Source of the DNA: Salinimicrobium xinjiangense DSM 19287
GTDB lineage: Bacteria; Bacteroidota; Bacteroidia; Flavobacteriales; Flavobacteriaceae
Assembly (NCBI RefSeq): GCF_000423585.1
Contig: NZ_KE384057.1
Span: 56,706-120,705 of the forward strand
Length of the DNA: 64,000 bases
Reading direction: 5' to 3'
This document shows positions 42,802 through 52,463 of this stretch, piece by piece. Every line of letters begins with the position of its first letter. Position 1 is the stretch's first letter. The position numbers and the translations under genes were made by a program. The notes under the pieces are model-generated. The model was not told the DNA's origin. It searched no databases and saw only the letters and a list, made by a program, of their open reading frames with translations.

Positions 42802-43206
42802 TTATTTATCGGATTTCCGCGAAGCCTTTTTCTTCTCTTGTTTGGCCTGTCTTTTCTGTAATCTCAGATACCTGTCGTATTGAGGTTTGGTAAGTATGTC
42901 TCGCATGTCTTTATTCTCCAGCACCTTTAATTCAATTAATTTCCGGGTTTTCACCTCTTCGCGCATCTTTGATTGTAAGATACGGTTGCGCTTAATAGCG
43001 AATTCGATGAACTTGTCTTCCATGAGGCTCATCTGCTTTGCGGTAAGAGATAATTCCTCTTCCCACATTTCAGTAGTCTCCCGGGCAGTTTTTTCTAGTT
43101 CACGGGAAGGTTCCGGCTGAATTGGATTTTGAGATAAAGCCGTTGCCGAAGTAAGTATGGCGAAGCCGAAAATGACGAGATGTTTGTATACGTTCCTGAT
43201 CTTCAT
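42802..43206 (-). CDS. Exported Spy/CpxP-like helical protein
   Basis: 134 aa. Signal peptide MKIRNVYKHLVIFGFAILTS then ATALSQ. The mature part is all helical with LSLTAKQMSLMEDKFIEFAIKRNRIL, resembling the LTxxQ motif of Spy/CpxP-type periplasmic chaperones, and a very basic Lys/Gln-rich tail. Likely periplasmic. It lies just upstream of the TonB receptor on the same strand, but a shared transcript is not certain. Confidence 0.65.
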   Translation of the reverse strand: MKIRNVYKHLVIFGFAILTSATALSQNPIQPEPSRELEKTARETTEMWEEELSLTAKQMSLMEDKFIEFAIKRNRILQSKMREEVKTRKLIELKVLENKDMRDILTKPQYDRYLRLQKRQAKQEKKKASRKSDK

Positions 43207-43302
43207 AATTTACAATTTTTATATGGTTGTAAAAATACTGAAGATCAGGTGTTTTGTGGGTTAAGTGAGGGTTAAATCCTACAGTGACCTTGTGAAAACC
43301 TG

Positions 43303-43647
43303 TTAATTTAGAAGCTTTTCAATATTTTCTGCAGGCCTTCCCACGACTGCTGAGTTAGCTTTTTCTACTATTGGTCTCTGGATGAGTTTTGGATTTTCCA
43401 CCATTACCCTCACCAGCTCCTCATCCTTGAGATCCCTGTCCCGATATTCCTCTTTCCAGATCTTCTCCTCGGTGCGTATTAGTTCTATAGGTGCAAAATT
43501 CAGTTTTTTAAGAAGTGAGGAAAGCTCATTTTCTGTTAAAGGCTCTTTTAAATACTCTCTAACCTCAAATTCTTCTCCGGATGCTTCCAAAGTTTTTAAT
43601 CCTTCCCTGGATTTCTTACAACGTGAATTGTGGTAGATGGTGATCAT
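43303..43647 (-). CDS. ArsC family (Spx/ArsC thioredoxin-like) protein
   Basis: 114 aa. Catalytic-type Cys10 in NSRCKKSREGL; C-terminal segment NPKLIQRPIV matches ArsC. Glutaredoxin-dependent arsenate reductase is the usual name, but no arsR or arsenite pump is nearby, so a YffB-like general role is possible. Confidence 0.85.
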   Translation of the reverse strand: MITIYHNSRCKKSREGLKTLEASGEEFEVREYLKEPLTENELSSLLKKLNFAPIELIRTEEKIWKEEYRDRDLKDEELVRVMVENPKLIQRPIVEKANSAVVGRPAENIEKLLN

Positions 43648-43701
43648 TTTTTTGAGTTATTAGTTATGAGTAAATGTTGTTTGTTGCGAGGTGTCAGTTG
43701 T

Positions 43702-43753
43702 CGGTTCTCGGTTCTCGGTTATGAGTTGTCCTTAGACCTTGAACCTTGAACCC
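43702..43753. repeat. Heptamer repeats (CGGTTCT)n and (CCTTGAA)2
   Basis: CGGTTCT, CGGTTCT, CGGTTAT at 43702-43722, then CCTTGAA twice at 43737-43750. Both have a 7-bp period, directly downstream of prfB. Confidence 0.65.
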
Positions 43754-43754
43754 T

Positions 43755-44853
43755 TTAGTCTTCTACCTTTTGCCCCATCATCATCAGAAAGGCCTTCAGG
43801 AATTGATCAATGTCTCCATCCATTACAGCGTCTACATTTCCTGTTTCTTGCCCTGTCCGAACATCCTTGACCAATTTATAGGGATGCATCACATAATTTC
43901 TTATCTGGGATCCCCATTCGATCTTCATTTTGGAATCTTCGATCTCCCTGCGCTGGGCCTGTTGCTTCTGAAGTTCGATCTCGTACAGCTGACTTTTAAG
44001 TAGCTGCATAGCCTTTGTCTTGTTCTCGAGCTGAGAACGTGTTTCAGAGTTTTCCACGACTATTCCCGAAGGAGCATGGCGAAGTCGTACTGCCGTCTCC
44101 ACTTTATTCACATTCTGTCCTCCGGCACCCGATGACCTCATGGTCTCCCAGGAGATATCGGCCGGATTTATATCTATCTGTATCGTTTCGTCGGCAAGTG
44201 GATATACATATACACTCGCGAAAGAGGTATGTCTTTTAGCATTGCTGTCAAAAGGAGATATTCTAACCAGCCTGTGTACACCGTTTTCACCTTTTAGCCA
44301 GCCAAAGGCAAAGTCTCCTTCTATTTCAAGAGTGACGGTCTTTACTCCGGCGACTTCTCCTGCCTGATAGTTGAGCTCCCTGACAGAATATTTCCGGTCT
44401 TCTGCCCAACGAAGATACATACGCATCAACATTTCTGCCCAGTCACAACTTTCAGTTCCACCGGCCCCGGCCGTAACCTGAAGTACGGCACTAAGACTGT
44501 CTCCTTCTTCAGAAAGCATGTTTTTGAATTCCAGATCTTCTATGAGATCTTCCGCTTTTTTATGCCGCTCTTCGACATCTTCGGCTGTAGCTTCACCTTC
44601 CTTATGAAATTCAAAGATGACTTCAAGATCATCCACAAGAGTAACTGCCTCTTCGTAATCATCAACCCATTTCTTTTCAGAATTGAGCTCCTTTACAAGA
44701 AGTTCCGCTTTTTTAGGATCGTTCCAGAAGTCGGGTGCAAGAGTCTTCTCCTGCAGGTTGGAAATTTCTATTTTTTTGGCATCAACGTCAAAGATACCTC
44801 CTTAACGCAACCAGGCGATCTTTGAGGTCCTTAATAGTATCTGTAGTCAACAT
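43755..44853 (-). CDS. prfB: Peptide chain release factor 2, with programmed +1 frameshift
   Basis: Recognises UGA/UAA and triggers peptide release. True start is ATG 44853: codons MLTTDTIKDLKDRLVALRRYL lead to an in-frame TGA (44790-44788). The site reads AGGAGG-TAT-CTT-TGA-C, the classic autoregulatory frameshift signal; a +1 shift on CTT continues into DVDAKKIEIS. The product has 365 aa as in E. coli. SPF tripeptide (RISPFDSNAKRHTS) gives UGA specificity and GGQ (SSGAGGQNVNKVE) catalyses hydrolysis. An ORF caller starting at 44636 would lose the first 70 residues. -7 box at 44868-44875. Confidence 0.95.
44788..44802 (-). promoter_or_regulatory. prfB programmed frameshift site
   Basis: Internal Shine-Dalgarno AGGAGG (44802-44797), then TAT, the slippery CTT, and TGA followed by C. 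Low RF2 levels slow termination at this TGA and favour the +1 shift, so the protein controls its own synthesis. Confidence 0.93.
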
Positions 44854-44867
44854 ACTTGATTTTTGAA

Positions 44868-44875
44868 CAAAAATA
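44868..44875 (-). promoter_or_regulatory. -7 promoter box of prfB
   Basis: Minus-strand TATTTTTG (TAnnTTTG), about 15 bp upstream of ATG 44853; the leader would be very short. Confidence 0.45.
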
Positions 44876-44945
44876 GAATTAAAGCAGGTTCTCCGAAACT
44901 ATTTTACGATTATTTTATAGTTTTAGCTTCTCCAAAAATCCGAAT

Positions 44946-47342
44946 ATGATAAGATCTCTTTTATGCTACTTCACTTTAGTCTTTTTATCTGCTTCTGCGT
45001 CAGCACAATTTCTGGATAAGAAGGAGGACCTGAAGAAATTCGAAGGCTATTTTAATTTCTATTACGATCAAAAGGAAGATAAGATATACCTCGAAGTAGA
45101 CAAGCTTGATGAGGAGTTCCTCTATACCCATTTCCTTACCAGCGGAGTGGGTTCTAATGATATTGGTCTTGATCGCGGACAATTGGGAGGCGGTGTAATT
45201 GTGAAATTTCAGAAGGCAGGTAATAAGTTGTTGCTTGTACAACCTAACCAGAAATTCCGTGCAGTCACTGAGAATGTCCTGGAGAAACAGAGTGTAGAGG
45301 AGGCTTTTGCAAAATCTGTACTCGCTGGTTTTGAGATCAAGGAAGAAAGTAAATCAGCTTTTATAATAGACCTGACTCCATTTCTAATGCAGGATGCTCA
45401 TGGAGTTGCCGACAGGTTGAAATCAGGAAACCATGGAGATTTTAAAGTAGATCCCTCAAAAAGTGCTCTTGCTCTTGAAAGGACCAAAGCTTTTCCTGAA
45501 AATGTTGACTTTGAAAGCCTATTGACGTTTGCGGGAGAGGCAAAGAGCAGAACATTGAAAAATGTTTTGCCAGATGCACAGAATCTTACTGTTATACAAC
45601 ATCATTCTTTTGTGAAGCTTCCCGAAGAAGGTTACGAAAAGCGCATTTTTGACCCCCGTACCGGGGCGCAGTATATTTCTTATTATGACTATGCATCCCC
45701 GGTGTTTGAACCTATTGAAAAGAGATGGGCAAAACGACACCGGCTGCAAAAAAAAGATCCTGATGCCCAACTGAGTGAAGCAGTTGAACCTATAGTTTAT
45801 TACCTGGATCCCGGAACTCCCGAACCTGTGAAGTCTGCATTACTTGAAGGTGCATCCTGGTGGGATGAAGCTTTTCAAACATTGGGCTATAAGAATGCGT
45901 TTCAGGTGAAGATGTTACCTGAGGGGGCAGATCCGCTGGATGTGCGCTACAATATGATTCAATGGGTTCACCGGTCTACCTGGGGCTGGAGCTATGGAGC
46001 GAGTGTGGTAGATCCAAGAACAGGAGAGATCATTAAAGGCCATGTGAGTCTGGGAAGTTTGCGGATAAGGCAGGATTTTATGATCGCCCAGGGTTTGATG
46101 AACAGACCTTTTGCCGGGAGTGATGAGAACCATGAAAAGATGCTGGAGCTGGCAATTGCACGAATACGGCAGCTATCGGCGCATGAGGTGGGTCACACCA
46201 TAGGTTTTGCTCATAATTTTGCAGCCAGCGTAAACGACAGAGCTTCGGTTATGGATTATCCTCATCCGCAATTCAAAATTACAAACGGTGAAATAGATTT
46301 TTCTGAAGCCTACGATACAGGCTTAGGAGAATGGGACATATTTACTGTAAAAGCGCTGTACGGAGAGGCTCCAGAAGGGGTTTCAGAAAGGGCGTTTTTG
46401 AATGATCTCATTGCTGAAGCTACTGCGAAGGGACTGCAATTTATTTCAGATAGTGATGCCAGGGCCACAGGAGGAGCACATATAAATGCACATCTTTGGG
46501 ATAATGGTAGAAGTGCTGTGGAGGAATTGGAGCATATCCTTGAGGTGAGAAAAATAGGAATTGAGAACTTTTCTGAAGATAACATCAGAAAGAATGAGCC
46601 CTTCTCTGTACTGGAAGATGTTTTTGTCCCGGTATATTTTCTTCACAGATACCAAACGGAAGCTGCGGTCAAGTTGATTGGTGGCCTTAATTACAACTAT
46701 GCCGTAAAGGGCGGTACAGAAGATGTTCAGCAGGTGCTCGACCGGGATTCTCAAAAGGCTGCTTTAAATGCCATTTTAGAGACCTTATCTCCTGAAGTGC
46801 TTGCAATTCCTCAGGACAAACTGGATCTGTTTCCACCACGGGCATTTGGTTTCTCCCGCCGCCGTGAATCTTTTAAAAGTAATACCGGCGTAAGCTTTGA
46901 CGCTCTCGGTGCACCTGGTACCGCAAGTGAAATGACGCTTTCTCTTTTACTTCATCCTCAACGTGCAGCCCGACTGGTGCAACAGAATGCTTTAGATCGC
47001 AATCAGCTGGGCCTCGGGGAAGTACTTGAAACACTAGCCGAAAAAACGATCAAACAACCAGGGTCAAAAAAGCCATATTTGGAGCAGGTTCAAAATGTGG
47101 TGAATTACAATGTGCTGCAATCCCTGCTTGAGCTTGCTGCTAATGATGATGCTACTCCCGTCGTAAAAGCTGAAGTCTATACTGTGCTTCAGGATCTTGA
47201 GAAATGGCTCGGCTCAAGGAAAGATCCGGCATCTAATTTTATGTTGCAGGATATTAAAAGTTTTTGGAAAGATCCTTCAGAATTTAAACCTGTAAGAACA
47301 GTGCCGCAAATTCCCGATGGTTCTCCTATTGGAAGTTATTAG
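44946..47342 (+). CDS. Secreted zinc metalloprotease (DUF5117/DUF4953 type)
   Basis: 798 aa. Signal peptide MIRSLLCYFTLVFLSASAS then AQ. N-terminal DUF5117-like domain, central metzincin-like catalytic domain with HEVGHTIGFAHN (HExxHxxGxxH, His413, Glu414, His417, His423) and the downstream SVMDY Met-turn. The long C-terminal helical domain is typical of the family. Probably periplasmic or extracellular protein turnover. Followed 25 bp later by the aldolase gene. Confidence 0.88.
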   Translation: MIRSLLCYFTLVFLSASASAQFLDKKEDLKKFEGYFNFYYDQKEDKIYLEVDKLDEEFLYTHFLTSGVGSNDIGLDRGQLGGGVIVKFQKAGNKLLLVQPNQKFRAVTENVLEKQSVEEAFAKSVLAGFEIKEESKSAFIIDLTPFLMQDAHGVADRLKSGNHGDFKVDPSKSALALERTKAFPENVDFESLLTFAGEAKSRTLKNVLPDAQNLTVIQHHSFVKLPEEGYEKRIFDPRTGAQYISYYDYASPVFEPIEKRWAKRHRLQKKDPDAQLSEAVEPIVYYLDPGTPEPVKSALLEGASWWDEAFQTLGYKNAFQVKMLPEGADPLDVRYNMIQWVHRSTWGWSYGASVVDPRTGEIIKGHVSLGSLRIRQDFMIAQGLMNRPFAGSDENHEKMLELAIARIRQLSAHEVGHTIGFAHNFAASVNDRASVMDYPHPQFKITNGEIDFSEAYDTGLGEWDIFTVKALYGEAPEGVSERAFLNDLIAEATAKGLQFISDSDARATGGAHINAHLWDNGRSAVEELEHILEVRKIGIENFSEDNIRKNEPFSVLEDVFVPVYFLHRYQTEAAVKLIGGLNYNYAVKGGTEDVQQVLDRDSQKAALNAILETLSPEVLAIPQDKLDLFPPRAFGFSRRRESFKSNTGVSFDALGAPGTASEMTLSLLLHPQRAARLVQQNALDRNQLGLGEVLETLAEKTIKQPGSKKPYLEQVQNVVNYNVLQSLLELAANDDATPVVKAEVYTVLQDLEKWLGSRKDPASNFMLQDIKSFWKDPSEFKPVRTVPQIPDGSPIGSY

Positions 47343-47367
47343 AAAATAAAAATTAAGAAGTATACCT

Positions 47368-48396
47368 ATGAAAGAAATAGATCTAAGAAGTGATACCGTT
47401 ACCAAGCCTACCAAAGGAATGATGGAGGCGATCATTAATGCCGAAGTAGGGGATGATGTTTATAAGGAAGACCCTACCGTTAACAGGCTGGAACAAAAAC
47501 TGGCAGATATGTTTGGGATGGAAGAAGCATTATTCTTCCCCACAGGAAGTATGGCCAATCAGGCTGCCATTAAACTGCACACACAACCTGCAGACCAGCT
47601 CATCTGCGATAAATGGGCGCATGTTTATAACTATGAAGGCGGCGGAGCATCCTTTAACAGCGGAGTCTCCTGTAAGCTGGTAGATGGTGACCGAGGGATG
47701 ATCACAGCAGCGCAGGTGGAGGAAAACATCAATCCGCCCGATTTTTACCACAGTCCGTTAACAACTCTGGTTTGTCTTGAAAACACCACAAACAAGGGGG
47801 GAGGAGCCTGTTATGACTTTGAGGAGATAAAGAAGATAAGGCAGGTGTGTGATCAGCATGATCTGGCACTTCATCTTGACGGGGCAAGACTCTTTAATGC
47901 TCTGGTAGCCAAAAAAGAAGATCCAAAAGACTACGGAAAAGTTTTCGACACCATTTCGGTTTGCCTTTCGAAAGGTTTGGGTACTCCGCTGGGAACTGTC
48001 CTGATTGGAAATAGCAAGATCATGAAAAATGCAATGCGGGTGAGAAAGGTGCTGGGCGGCGGAATGCGGCAGATAGGATTTATGGCAGCCGCCGGAATTT
48101 ATGCACTGGAAAACCATGTGGAGCGGCTGGCCGAGGACCATAAAAGAGCTTCAGCAATAGGGAAGACACTTCGGGAGCAGTCTTATGTTGCTGAAGTGGA
48201 GCCGGTGGAGACTAACATTGTCATCTTTTACCTGAAAGATCCTGCAAATGAAGCAGCTTTTATGGAAGAACTGAAGAAGGAAAATATCAGGATAAGTAAT
48301 ATGGGGCAGGGAAAACTCAGGGTTGTAACGCACCTGGATTATTCCGAAGAAATGCATCAAAAGTTTCTTGAAGTTCTGAAAGGAATTAAGCTGTAA
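47368..48396 (+). CDS. ltaE: Low-specificity L-threonine aldolase
   Basis: 342 aa PLP enzyme splitting L-threonine/allo-threonine to glycine and acetaldehyde. N-terminal DLRSDTVTKPTKGM, LHLDGARLFNA, and PLP-binding Lys202 in CLSKGLGTPLG. Probably co-transcribed with the metalloprotease gene. Confidence 0.92.
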   Translation: MKEIDLRSDTVTKPTKGMMEAIINAEVGDDVYKEDPTVNRLEQKLADMFGMEEALFFPTGSMANQAAIKLHTQPADQLICDKWAHVYNYEGGGASFNSGVSCKLVDGDRGMITAAQVEENINPPDFYHSPLTTLVCLENTTNKGGGACYDFEEIKKIRQVCDQHDLALHLDGARLFNALVAKKEDPKDYGKVFDTISVCLSKGLGTPLGTVLIGNSKIMKNAMRVRKVLGGGMRQIGFMAAAGIYALENHVERLAEDHKRASAIGKTLREQSYVAEVEPVETNIVIFYLKDPANEAAFMEELKKENIRISNMGQGKLRVVTHLDYSEEMHQKFLEVLKGIKL

Positions 48397-48439
48397 AAAT
48401 AATCCTCTTCAAAATGTGATTTTTGAAGAGGATTATTTT
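48396..48439. terminator. Long-stem terminator after ltaE
   Basis: 19-bp stem (AAAATAATCCTCTTCAAAA and complement) with a 6-nt loop TGTGAT, ending in TTTT. Confidence 0.85.
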
Positions 48440-48441
48440 AA

Positions 48442-48632
48442 AGTTAGAATTACGAAGTTAGAAGTAGGAAGTAAGTATTTAAGAGTAATCCATTACTCAC
48501 TACTCACTACTCACTACTCACTACTCACTACTCACTACTCAATACTCACTACTCACTACTCAATACTAACTACTCAATACTAACTACTCAATACTAACTA
48601 CTCAATACTAACTACTCAATACTCAATACCAA
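48442..48632. repeat. Large heptamer repeat array between ltaE and ybaB
   Basis: 48442-48476: five AGTTAGA-like units. 48492-48632: many TACTCAC units that change into a 14-bp alternation of TACTCAA and TACTAAC. The period stays 7 bp throughout. The array ends at the ybaB stop codon. Confidence 0.9.
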
Positions 48633-48962
48633 CTACTTCCCAAGCATTTCATCCATTCCGGGAATATCGGGCATACCTTCTTTTGCAACGGCGGCAAGTT
48701 CTGCTTCGTTCACTTCTGTGGCACGTGCAACGGCCTTATTGATGGTAAGCACCAGGTAATCTTCCAGCTGCTCCTTGTCCTCAAGTAACTCGTCGGCAAT
48801 TTCTATGTTTTTGATCTCTCTGCTGGCAGTAATGGTAACCTTTAGCAAACCATCGGCAGATTGTTCATCTAATAGCACCGTTTTCAGTCTTTCTTTGGTT
48901 TCTTCAACTTTCTTCTGGGTTTCCTTGATCTTATTCATCATACCCATCATATCTCCAAACAT
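48633..48962 (-). CDS. ybaB: YbaB/EbfC family nucleoid-associated protein
   Basis: 109 aa DNA-binding dimer. N-terminal [21 protein letters not shown] and the [18 protein letters not shown] core are typical. The C-terminus is Met/Gly rich ([12 protein letters not shown]). In many genomes it follows dnaX and recR, but here it stands alone far from dnaX. Confidence 0.9.
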   Translation of the reverse strand: MFGDMMGMMNKIKETQKKVEETKERLKTVLLDEQSADGLLKVTITASREIKNIEIADELLEDKEQLEDYLVLTINKAVARATEVNEAELAAVAKEGMPDIPGMDEMLGK

Positions 48963-48986
48963 AATTTTTCTTTTTTTTTGTTAGGA

Positions 48987-48994
48987 CAAAACTA
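48987..48994 (-). promoter_or_regulatory. -7 promoter box of ybaB
   Basis: Minus-strand TAGTTTTG, 24 bp upstream of the ATG. Confidence 0.5.
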
Positions 48995-49056
48995 CCTAAA
49001 AAGGTCATATTATAGAACTTATGACCACAGTTTTAAGTTTTCTTTATTAGAAAGCT

Positions 49057-49064
49057 TAACTTTG
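49057..49064 (+). promoter_or_regulatory. -7 promoter box of the oligopeptidase gene
   Basis: TAACTTTG, 25 bp upstream of the ATG at 49090. Confidence 0.55.
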
Positions 49065-49089
49065 CAGCCGGTAAAATTAAAATGAGAAA

Positions 49090-51159
49090 ATGAAAGTTGC
49101 TGCTAAAGAAATAATTGCCCCCCAGGCCAGGAAAATTCCGGTCCAGTTAGAAAAACACGGTGACATACGTACAGACAATTACTTTTGGATGCGCGAACGC
49201 GAAAATCCCGAAGTTATAGATTATCTGACGCAGGAAAACCGGTATAATGATCAAATGACCGCTCATACAAAAGAGCTGCAGGAAAACCTTTTTCAGGAAG
49301 TAAAACAAAGAATAAAGGAAGATGATTCTTCGGTTCCCTATAAGCTGAATGGTTACTGGTATATTACCCGCTTTGAGAAAGGAAAGGATTATCCCATCTA
49401 CTCCAGAAAAAAAGAAACACTTGATGCCCCCGAAGAAATACTTTTCAATGTAAATGAAATGGCAAAAGGTCATGATTATTACAGGTTAAGTGGATTAAGC
49501 GTGAGCCCAAACAACAAGTTGATTTCCTATGCTGTAGATACGGTAAGCCGAAGGAAATACACTATTTATATCAAGAATCTTGAAACAGGAGAAGTATATT
49601 CAGAAAAAATAAAAAATACTACAGGGGGAGCCACCTGGGCCAGTGATAATAAAACCTTGTTCTACGCACGTAAGGACGAAGAAACGCTAAGGAGTAATAA
49701 GATCTATAAGCACAGACTTGGTACTAAGGCTAAAGAAGATGAGCTGATCTTTGTAGAGGAGGATGAGACTTTTCATACTTATGTCTACAAATCCAAATCT
49801 CAACGTTTTATTATTATAGGTTCTGACAGTACCCTTACTTCAGAATACAGATTCCTTTCGGCAGATGATCCTGACGGGGAATTTAAAATTGTACAGCCAC
49901 GTATAAGGGGAGTAGAGTACAGCATAGCCCATTACAGGGATTGTTTTTATATACTTACCAATAAGGACGGGGCCACAAATTTTAAACTTATGAAGGCTTC
50001 TGTTCACGATCCCGGAATAGAAAACTGGAAAGAGGTAATTCCACACAGAGAAGATGTTTTGCTTGAGGATATTGATCTTTTCAGAGATTACCTGGTGGTG
50101 AGTGAAAGGAGTGAGGGGTTGAATAAGATCCATATTCGCAGGTGGGATGGAACAGATGCTTATTTTCTGCCGTTCGACAATGAGACCTATACCGCTTTTA
50201 CAGGAACCAATCCTGACTTTGATACAGAAATTCTGAGATATACATATAATTCTCTCATTACACCTACACAGGTGGTGGATTTTAATATGAGAACCAAAGA
50301 AAAGATTGTCAGGAAGGAACTGGAGGTTTTAGGAGGAAAATTCAAAAAAGAGAATTACGTTTCTGAGCGTATATGGGCCACAGCACAGGACGGAACTCTT
50401 ATTCCCGTTACTATGGTGCACCGCAGGGAGCTAAAAAGAGATGGTTCCAATCCGGTACTTTTATATGCTTATGGTTCTTATGGTTCAACAATAGACCCCT
50501 ACTTCTCAAATGTAAGACTTAGTTTGCTCGATCGCGGTTTCATCTTTGCTATCGCTCATGTGAGAGGTGGAGAATACCTGGGAAGACCGTGGTATGAAGA
50601 TGGCAAACTTCTGAAAAAGAAAAATACATTTACAGATTTCATTGATTGTACCCTCCATCTTATCAAAGAGAAATACACATCTCCCGAACATATGTACGCT
50701 AGTGGAGGTTCTGCGGGAGGATTGTTAATGGGTGTAGTAGCCAATATGGCTCCGCATTTATACAAGGGAATAATAGCATCGGTACCTTTTGTGGATGTTG
50801 TAACTACGATGTTGGATGATACCATTCCTTTAACAACCGGAGAGTATGATGAATGGGGTAATCCAAATATTCCGGAATACTATTTCTATATGAAAGCCTA
50901 TTCTCCTTATGATAATGTGATGGCGCAGGATTATCCCAACATGTTGGTTACAACCGGTTTACATGATTCCCAGGTGCAGTACTGGGAGCCTGCAAAATGG
51001 GTGGCCAAATTGAGAGAATTAAAAACAGATAATAATATTTTACTTTTTCACACCAATATGGAGGCCGGACATGGAGGAGCATCAGGACGCTTTGAAGCAT
51101 TAAGGGAGGTTGCCGAGGAATATGCTTTTCTATTGGATTTAGAGGGAATCACTGAATAA
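49090..51159 (+). CDS. ptrB: Oligopeptidase B-like S9 prolyl oligopeptidase family protein
   Basis: 689 aa cytosolic serine peptidase without signal peptide. N-terminal seven-blade propeller (about 70-420), then the alpha/beta hydrolase domain with Ser541 in SGGSAGGLLM, Asp626 in GLHDSQVQYWEP and His661 in AGHGGASGR. DYFWMRERENPEVIDYL near the N-terminus is characteristic of oligopeptidase B, which cuts short peptides after basic residues. Confidence 0.9.
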   Translation: MKVAAKEIIAPQARKIPVQLEKHGDIRTDNYFWMRERENPEVIDYLTQENRYNDQMTAHTKELQENLFQEVKQRIKEDDSSVPYKLNGYWYITRFEKGKDYPIYSRKKETLDAPEEILFNVNEMAKGHDYYRLSGLSVSPNNKLISYAVDTVSRRKYTIYIKNLETGEVYSEKIKNTTGGATWASDNKTLFYARKDEETLRSNKIYKHRLGTKAKEDELIFVEEDETFHTYVYKSKSQRFIIIGSDSTLTSEYRFLSADDPDGEFKIVQPRIRGVEYSIAHYRDCFYILTNKDGATNFKLMKASVHDPGIENWKEVIPHREDVLLEDIDLFRDYLVVSERSEGLNKIHIRRWDGTDAYFLPFDNETYTAFTGTNPDFDTEILRYTYNSLITPTQVVDFNMRTKEKIVRKELEVLGGKFKKENYVSERIWATAQDGTLIPVTMVHRRELKRDGSNPVLLYAYGSYGSTIDPYFSNVRLSLLDRGFIFAIAHVRGGEYLGRPWYEDGKLLKKKNTFTDFIDCTLHLIKEKYTSPEHMYASGGSAGGLLMGVVANMAPHLYKGIIASVPFVDVVTTMLDDTIPLTTGEYDEWGNPNIPEYYFYMKAYSPYDNVMAQDYPNMLVTTGLHDSQVQYWEPAKWVAKLRELKTDNNILLFHTNMEAGHGGASGRFEALREVAEEYAFLLDLEGITE

Positions 51160-51173
51160 TTAAATTATTTGAC

Positions 51174-51181
51174 TAAATTTG
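51174..51181 (+). promoter_or_regulatory. Possible -7 box upstream of the cysteine-synthase-like gene
   Basis: TAAATTTG, 61 bp before the ATG at 51243. It follows the oligopeptidase stop by 14 bp. Confidence 0.4.
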
Positions 51182-51242
51182 CTTGGTTTGTGATCGTGTT
51201 TCAGATCTTAAGAAATGCGGTTGCTGTAAATAACTTCAATTT

Positions 51243-52283
51243 ATGAGAGAAGATTTACAGGTTTTTGATAACGTATTACAACTGATAGGTAATACGCCCC
51301 TTATCCACTTAAACCGTATCACCCAGGAATTAAAAGGAGATTTTTTTGCTAAGGTAGAAGCTTTTAATCCGGGACATTCAACAAAGGATAGAATAGCCTT
51401 ATACATTATAGAAGAAGCCGAGAGAAAGGGTATTCTTAAACCCGGCGATACTATTATTGAAACCACTTCGGGGAATACAGGGTTTAGTATTGCCATGGTG
51501 AGTGTAATAAAAGGTTATGAATGTATCCTTGCCGTTAGTTCCAAGTCTTCAAAAGATAAGATCGACATGTTGCGTTCTATGGGTGCAAAGGTTTACGTAT
51601 GTCCTGCTAATGTTACAGCAGATGATCCCCGATCATATTATCAGGTTGCTAAAAGGATGCATGACGAGATCAAAGGTTCGGTTTATATCAATCAGTATTT
51701 CAATGAACTCAATATCGAGGCTCATTACCGTACAACCGGTCCCGAAATATGGAAACAGACAGAAGGGAAGATCACACACCTGGTAGCCTGCAGCGGAACA
51801 GGAGGGACTATTTCGGGTACGGCCAGATTTTTAAAAGAACAAAATCCTGCTATTCGTATCCTTGGAGTTGACGCTTATGGGTCTGTACTTAAAAAATACC
51901 ATGAGACAAAAGAATTCGACTCTTCAGAAATTTATCCTTATCGAATAGAAGGCTTAGGAAAGAACCTGATCCCTACTGCAACCGATTTCGACAGCATTGA
52001 CAAATTTGTTAAAGTGAGTGATGAGGATAGTGCCCATGCCGCGCGGCAGCTTGCAGTTACCGAAGGACTCTTCGTAGGGTACACCAGTGGAGCCGCCTTG
52101 CAGGGAGTAAGGCAACTGGCCGAAGAGGGAGAGTTCGATAAAAACAGTAAGGTAATTATCATTTTCCCCGATCATGGATCCCGTTACATGAGTAAAGTCT
52201 TTAGTGATGAATGGATGAACGAGCAGGGCTTCTTTGATATAAAAAACGAAAAAACACCGAAACAAATAGAGTTCATCAAATAA
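51243..52283 (+). CDS. PLP-dependent cysteine synthase family protein; candidate cysteate synthase
   Basis: 346 aa, fold-type II PLP enzyme. PLP Lys48 lies in [12 protein letters not shown], different from the NP(S/G)GSxKDR of cysteine synthases and CBS; the substrate loop [11 protein letters not shown] and phosphate loop [10 protein letters not shown] are normal. No CBS-domain tail and no N-terminal heme domain. The next gene encodes an alpha-oxoamine synthase. In sulfonolipid (capnine) synthesis of Bacteroidota, a PLP enzyme of this fold makes cysteate and an oxoamine synthase joins it to a fatty acyl group, so cysteate synthase is a reasonable proposal. Plain cysteine or cystathionine synthase is the alternative. 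Confidence 0.75.
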   Translation: MREDLQVFDNVLQLIGNTPLIHLNRITQELKGDFFAKVEAFNPGHSTKDRIALYIIEEAERKGILKPGDTIIETTSGNTGFSIAMVSVIKGYECILAVSSKSSKDKIDMLRSMGAKVYVCPANVTADDPRSYYQVAKRMHDEIKGSVYINQYFNELNIEAHYRTTGPEIWKQTEGKITHLVACSGTGGTISGTARFLKEQNPAIRILGVDAYGSVLKKYHETKEFDSSEIYPYRIEGLGKNLIPTATDFDSIDKFVKVSDEDSAHAARQLAVTEGLFVGYTSGAALQGVRQLAEEGEFDKNSKVIIIFPDHGSRYMSKVFSDEWMNEQGFFDIKNEKTPKQIEFIK

Positions 52284-52433
52284 ACCGGGACTTTTCTCAG
52301 TTCTTCTTATAAAATTATTTAATCATTTCAGCGTTAAAATACAAGGTTTTATTTAACCGCTACTGATTAACGCGATCAAGTGAAGAGTTTAGAGTGCAGG
52401 CTGTTAAGAGTTCAGCAGTTACTATTTATTTAC

Positions 52434-52441
52434 TACTTTTG
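52434..52441 (+). promoter_or_regulatory. -7 promoter box of the alpha-oxoamine synthase gene
   Basis: TACTTTTG, 22 bp upstream of the ATG at 52464. Confidence 0.6.
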
Positions 52442-52463
52442 CGGAAGTTAAAAAACATATAAA

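Noticed and set aside
48492-48632. CRISPR-like repetitive array
   Set aside because: Units are 7 bp with no unique spacers; it is a microsatellite.
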